Below the pieces are notes generated by a model that had not been told where the DNA came from, made no database searches, and saw only the letters and a program-made list of their open reading frames with translations. This document shows positions 5,853-7,831 of a DNA stretch of 7,831 nt, in pieces. The translations under genes and the position numbers were made by a program. Origin of the DNA: an uncultured Eubacteriales bacterium. GTDB taxonomy: Bacteria > Bacillota > Clostridia > Eubacteriales > Anaerofustaceae. The stretch is taken from the NCBI GenBank assembly GCA_902796565.1, contig CADBPP010000113.1, positions 1-7,831 of the forward strand. Reading direction: 5' to 3'. Position 1 is the stretch's first letter; each line of letters starts with the position of its first letter.

Positions 5853-6016
5853 GCCTTCGAAAGAAGTATACAAAAGCGATGTACCGCAGCGGTATTCCGG
5901 AAAGATCCGTCTTATATAATGATATCCAGTCCAACATCGTCAGCCTTAGTGTGGTGGTACGATTCACTGTAGCAAAATTTGCACTGTCTTTTCACACCTG
6001 ACCATTTTTGCTGTAT

Positions 6017-6074
6017 CAGCTAATGATAGTATTGACAAAATAGCTAATATTATATATCATTATAATAGCTAATA
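6017..6074 (+). promoter_or_regulatory. Toxin-antitoxin promoter with three operator-like direct repeats
   Basis: TTGACA at 6032-6037 is a perfect -35 and TATCAT at 6055-6060 a 5-of-6 -10, with a 17-bp spacer; RNA would start near 6067. Three copies of a 9-mer cover the promoter: CAGCTAATG 6017-6025, TAGCTAATA 6041-6049 and TAGCTAATA 6066-6074, with steps of 24 and 25. They lie upstream of -35, inside the spacer and on the start site. Phd/YefM antitoxins usually repress their own operon, so these are good candidates for antitoxin binding sites. Confidence 0.75.
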
Positions 6075-6090
6075 AAACAGGAGAAATACA

Positions 6091-6339
6091 ATGGTTGAAG
6101 CAACGGCAACTGCAACGGAAATGAAGAACAATCTCGGAAAATATCTGCAGATGATTATGCGAGGCAATGAGGTAATCATTACCAAGAACGGTGTTGAAAT
6201 AGGACGACTGATACCTTCCGGTACGGCAAAGTCATATTTAACGGATTCGTTACGCGGTATCGTTAAGGGAAAATATGATCCTGATGATGAAAAAGAGGCA
6301 GTTTTAGCGGAAAAATATGAAATGTCTTCTGGATGCTAA
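6091..6339 (+). CDS. Phd/YefM-family antitoxin
   Basis: This 82-residue protein has the usual length and layout for the family. Residues about 7-42 form the DNA-binding/dimer part (ATEMKNNLGKYLQ, then EVIITKNG and RLIP). Residues 52-80 are a charged tail that would fold onto the toxin (SLRGIVKGKYDPDDEKEAVL). It should neutralise the PIN toxin encoded next and repress the operon. The start is clear: AGGAG at 6079-6083, seven bases before ATG. Its last 23 bases overlap the toxin gene in another frame, typical of coupled antitoxin-toxin pairs. Its A/T-rich codons contrast with the G/C-rich cbiB-cobD genes. Confidence 0.88.
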   Translation: MVEATATATEMKNNLGKYLQMIMRGNEVIITKNGVEIGRLIPSGTAKSYLTDSLRGIVKGKYDPDDEKEAVLAEKYEMSSGC

Positions 6340-6730
6340 TATCATTCTGGACGTATTATGCGACCGGGCTCCGTATTATGAGGATTCTGATAAAATATTG
6401 AAATTATGCGAGACCGGTTTGATAGATGGATATATAACAACACTGTCCTTTGCCAACATAGTTTATATTTTAAGAAAAGAGCTGGATCCCCAAAGAGTAA
6501 AGGAAACTTTTGCAGTTTTGCGTCAGATCGTGTCATTCCTTGATCTTTCGGTGAAGGACCTCGAACAGGCTGCAAATATGCTCCTGCCTGATTTTGAGGA
6601 TGCACTGCAAATTGCAATCGCAGCGAGGTCGAAAGCGGATTGTATAATCACACGTAATCCCAAGGATTATGTAACCGAAAGCATCGTTGTGTATACCCCT
6701 GAGGAGTTTCTTAAGACACATGTTTTCTGA
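6317..6730 (+). CDS. PIN-domain toxin (VapC-like ribonuclease)
   Basis: This 137-residue single-domain protein fits the PIN nuclease family, probably the PIN_3 branch. It opens with LLDANIILD, where D6 is the first metal-binding acid. FEDALQIAIA supplies E94/D95, and CIITRNPKDY ends with D117 after the TRN motif, giving the usual acidic cluster for a Mg-dependent RNase. Many VapC proteins have a glutamate after the second strand (around position 47); here the aligned residue looks like N47 in SFANIVYILRK, a variation also seen in PIN_3-like proteins. Such toxins cut tRNA, rRNA or other RNAs to arrest growth until neutralised. There is no strong Shine-Dalgarno; the start lies inside the antitoxin gene, so translation is probably coupled. 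No terminator is seen after it. Confidence 0.85.
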   Translation: MKCLLDANIILDVLCDRAPYYEDSDKILKLCETGLIDGYITTLSFANIVYILRKELDPQRVKETFAVLRQIVSFLDLSVKDLEQAANMLLPDFEDALQIAIAARSKADCIITRNPKDYVTESIVVYTPEEFLKTHVF

Positions 6731-6893
6731 ATCCATGGTTCGTATTATCACACTCACGAATGACTGGCGGCGGTTTATGAGATTCATGAAGGAAAGGAAA
6801 AAGTGTCTGCATTGTTGCCACAGTTGTCCTGGGCCTTACTATGGCAGGTAATTAAATCAAACACCAAATTGGCAAATAAAAACGAAATACACG
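6731..6893. other. Intergenic region with a possible gene remnant
   Basis: No complete gene is seen. A plus-strand frame without ATG is open from 6764 to the stop at 6914-6916 (50 residues) and contains EKVSALLPQLSW. That piece faintly recalls the segment before the nuclease domain of DUF1016/YhcG-type proteins, which often sit in the same islands. The match is too short to name. CCAA-A-TTGG at 6864-6872 is a small palindrome. Confidence 0.2.
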
Positions 6894-6922
6894 TTGATAA
6901 TGCTTTCAAATTATAGTATAAT
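6894..6922 (+). promoter_or_regulatory. Strong promoter of the AAA ATPase gene
   Basis: TTGATA (5 of 6) at 6894-6899 and a perfect TATAAT at 6917-6922 have the optimal 17-bp spacer. RNA would start near 6929, giving a leader of about 48 bases. TGGCAA 6870-6875 and TTGCCA 6922-6927 are inverted copies flanking the promoter. Confidence 0.8.
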
Positions 6923-6938
6923 TGCCATATGCGAAAAA

Positions 6939-6961
6939 TAAAAACGTACAATACGTTTTTA
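6939..6961. promoter_or_regulatory. Perfect 10-bp palindrome in the leader of the ATPase gene
   Basis: TAAAAACGTA at 6939-6948 and TACGTTTTTA at 6952-6961 are exact inverted copies around CAA. It starts about 10 bases after the expected RNA start and ends five bases before the GAGG ribosome site at 6966-6969. As DNA it is an ideal dimeric operator; as RNA it is a hairpin next to the ribosome site. The position suggests control of the gene; the mechanism is inferred. Confidence 0.6.
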
Positions 6962-6976
6962 AATTGAGGTTATGGT

Positions 6977-7831
6977 ATGAAACTTCTTCTTTTAAAAGCG
7001 ACCGGCTTACCATTGTTCAAAGGTGAGATGGAAATGACTTTTTTTGCCAGGCAACGCGTAGACGATGCAGACAAAGATGTTTTGTTGCCCATGAATCCGG
7101 GTTCCAGGTATTATTTGAACAGCACGAATGCTATTGTGGGCATTAATGCATCAGGAAAAACATCTGTTTTGAAGGTAGTTCTTCTCGTGCTGGATATTAT
7201 AAATAATAAGCCCATAAATCACTGTGAAACAAAGGATATTCTGGGTGACGGCACCAATACGTTTATCAAAGCAATCTTTCTGTCCGACATCGGGGAACTG
7301 TGTCAGTTGGAGACTCATATTTCGGCAATGTACAAATCCGGAACACTATCTTATGTAATAACTCAGGAATCTCTCCGGGTAAAGCCGCTTTCCTCCGTCA
7401 AAACGAAAAAAATGCTTGCGGATTTCAGCGGTATTGCTCCCGCTGCAGTCAGGGATCAAAACGAAGTATTTCTTCCGGACGATGTAAGTATAGTAATTGC
7501 CTATAACAAAAACAACGGGCAGCAGATATATACATCCAGCCTGCTTTCGATGACTGATATGAACGTGCTGCCGATATCGGATGAAATACCTGAGGCAGTG
7601 ATCCAGTTCCTGGATCCAACTGTTGAAAAGCTCTTCTTTGAACGGGAAGGAATGACCGCGACGATACATCTGAAGTTCCGCAACAGGAAGGAAATAGTAC
7701 TGTCGGATCCTGTCGAACTGAATGCGTACCTCTCTTCTGGTACTATAAAGGGGATCGTCACGTTCACACTGGCTATCCGGACACTGCATTTCGGAGGATA
7801 CATGATCGTGGACGAACTCGAGGATCATTTC
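6977..7831 (+). CDS. ABC/SMC-like AAA ATPase, probable defence protein, N-terminal part (cut by window edge)
   Basis: The frame opens at ATG 6977 after GAGG (6966-6969) and stays open to the window end, giving 285 residues. An ATG at 6972 is followed at once by TGA and is not the start. MKLLLLKATGLPLFKG is the usual first strand of SMC/RecF-like ATPases. Walker A is GINASGKT at 55-62. A signature-like LSSGTIKG is at 252-259, and Walker B is YMIVDELED at 275-283 with D279 and E280. The spacing of about 220 residues between Walker A and B, with an inserted domain, matches AAA_15/AAA_21 proteins (OLD, AbiL, RloC and related anti-phage ATPases). The C-terminus and any nuclease domain or partner are beyond the window. 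It has its own promoter, lies after a toxin-antitoxin pair and shares their low G/C. The ATPase class is firm; the defence role is inferred from family and context. Confidence 0.82.
   Translation, partial: MKLLLLKATGLPLFKGEMEMTFFARQRVDDADKDVLLPMNPGSRYYLNSTNAIVGINASGKTSVLKVVLLVLDIINNKPINHCETKDILGDGTNTFIKAIFLSDIGELCQLETHISAMYKSGTLSYVITQESLRVKPLSSVKTKKMLADFSGIAPAAVRDQNEVFLPDDVSIVIAYNKNNGQQIYTSSLLSMTDMNVLPISDEIPEAVIQFLDPTVEKLFFEREGMTATIHLKFRNRKEIVLSDPVELNAYLSSGTIKGIVTFTLAIRTLHFGGYMIVDELEDHF

Noticed and set aside
5766..5972. 68-residue plus-strand open frame
   Set aside because: It starts inside the 33-bp repeat, lacks a ribosome site and recognisable motifs, and spans the composition junction.
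5879..6001. 40-residue plus-strand open frame beginning MYRSGIPERS
   Set aside because: No Shine-Dalgarno and no family recognised, and the opposite strand is also open here, so chance cannot be excluded; it could be a decayed gene fragment.
7346..7828. 160-residue minus-strand open frame at the right end
   Set aside because: Antisense to the ATPase frame, which contains Walker A, signature and Walker B motifs in order.

Overview
The window looks like chromosomal DNA from a Gram-positive Clostridia-type bacterium, most likely a Lachnospiraceae-like gut or rumen anaerobe. This rests on purine-rich Shine-Dalgarno sites (AAGGAGG before cobD), a SWIM/SNF2-type helicase of the Firmicutes form, and a 7TM sensor kinase with an extracytoplasmic domain of a style common in that group. 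The taxonomy is inference; there is no rRNA or other marker gene.

Layout. (1) 1-971, minus strand: the N-terminal 323 residues of a SNF2-family helicase-like protein with a SWIM zinc finger, cut by the window edge. Its promoter carries a perfect 9-bp inverted repeat around the -10 box. (2) 1037-1401: a non-coding, AT-rich stretch with a degenerate 41-42 bp tandem repeat and several small dyads, ending in a candidate promoter. (3) 1402-3433, plus strand: a two-gene operon, cbiB then cobD, supplying the aminopropanol arm of cobalamin: L-threonine-O-3-phosphate decarboxylation (CobD) and attachment of the product to the corrin ring (CbiB). It ends in a hairpin terminator. (4) 3589-3870: a promoter, a compact cobalamin-class riboswitch and a strong intrinsic terminator. 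(5) 3879-5669: a seven-transmembrane LytS-type sensor histidine kinase that starts 8 bases after the terminator T-run and has no response regulator beside it. (6) 5670-6030: a non-coding junction with hairpins and a 33-bp-phased repeat. (7) 6017-6730: a Phd/YefM antitoxin and PIN-domain toxin pair with three operator-like direct repeats in its promoter. (8) 6894-7831: a consensus-like promoter, a perfect 10-bp palindrome in the leader, and the first 285 residues of an ABC/SMC-like AAA ATPase of the kind common in anti-phage systems, cut by the window edge.

Composition changes across the window. A sample line in cbiB (2041-2100) has 37 of 60 G/C, while one across the antitoxin/toxin overlap (6301-6360) has 20 of 60. 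The part right of about 5750 therefore reads as an acquired accessory (defence-type) segment next to core metabolic genes.

The most unusual arrangement is a B12 riboswitch with a complete terminator placed directly before an orphan signalling kinase, while the adjacent cobalamin-synthesis operon has no recognisable B12 element. If it works as the class usually does, high cobalamin would switch the kinase off, making B12 status an input to a signalling pathway rather than only to B12 synthesis or uptake.
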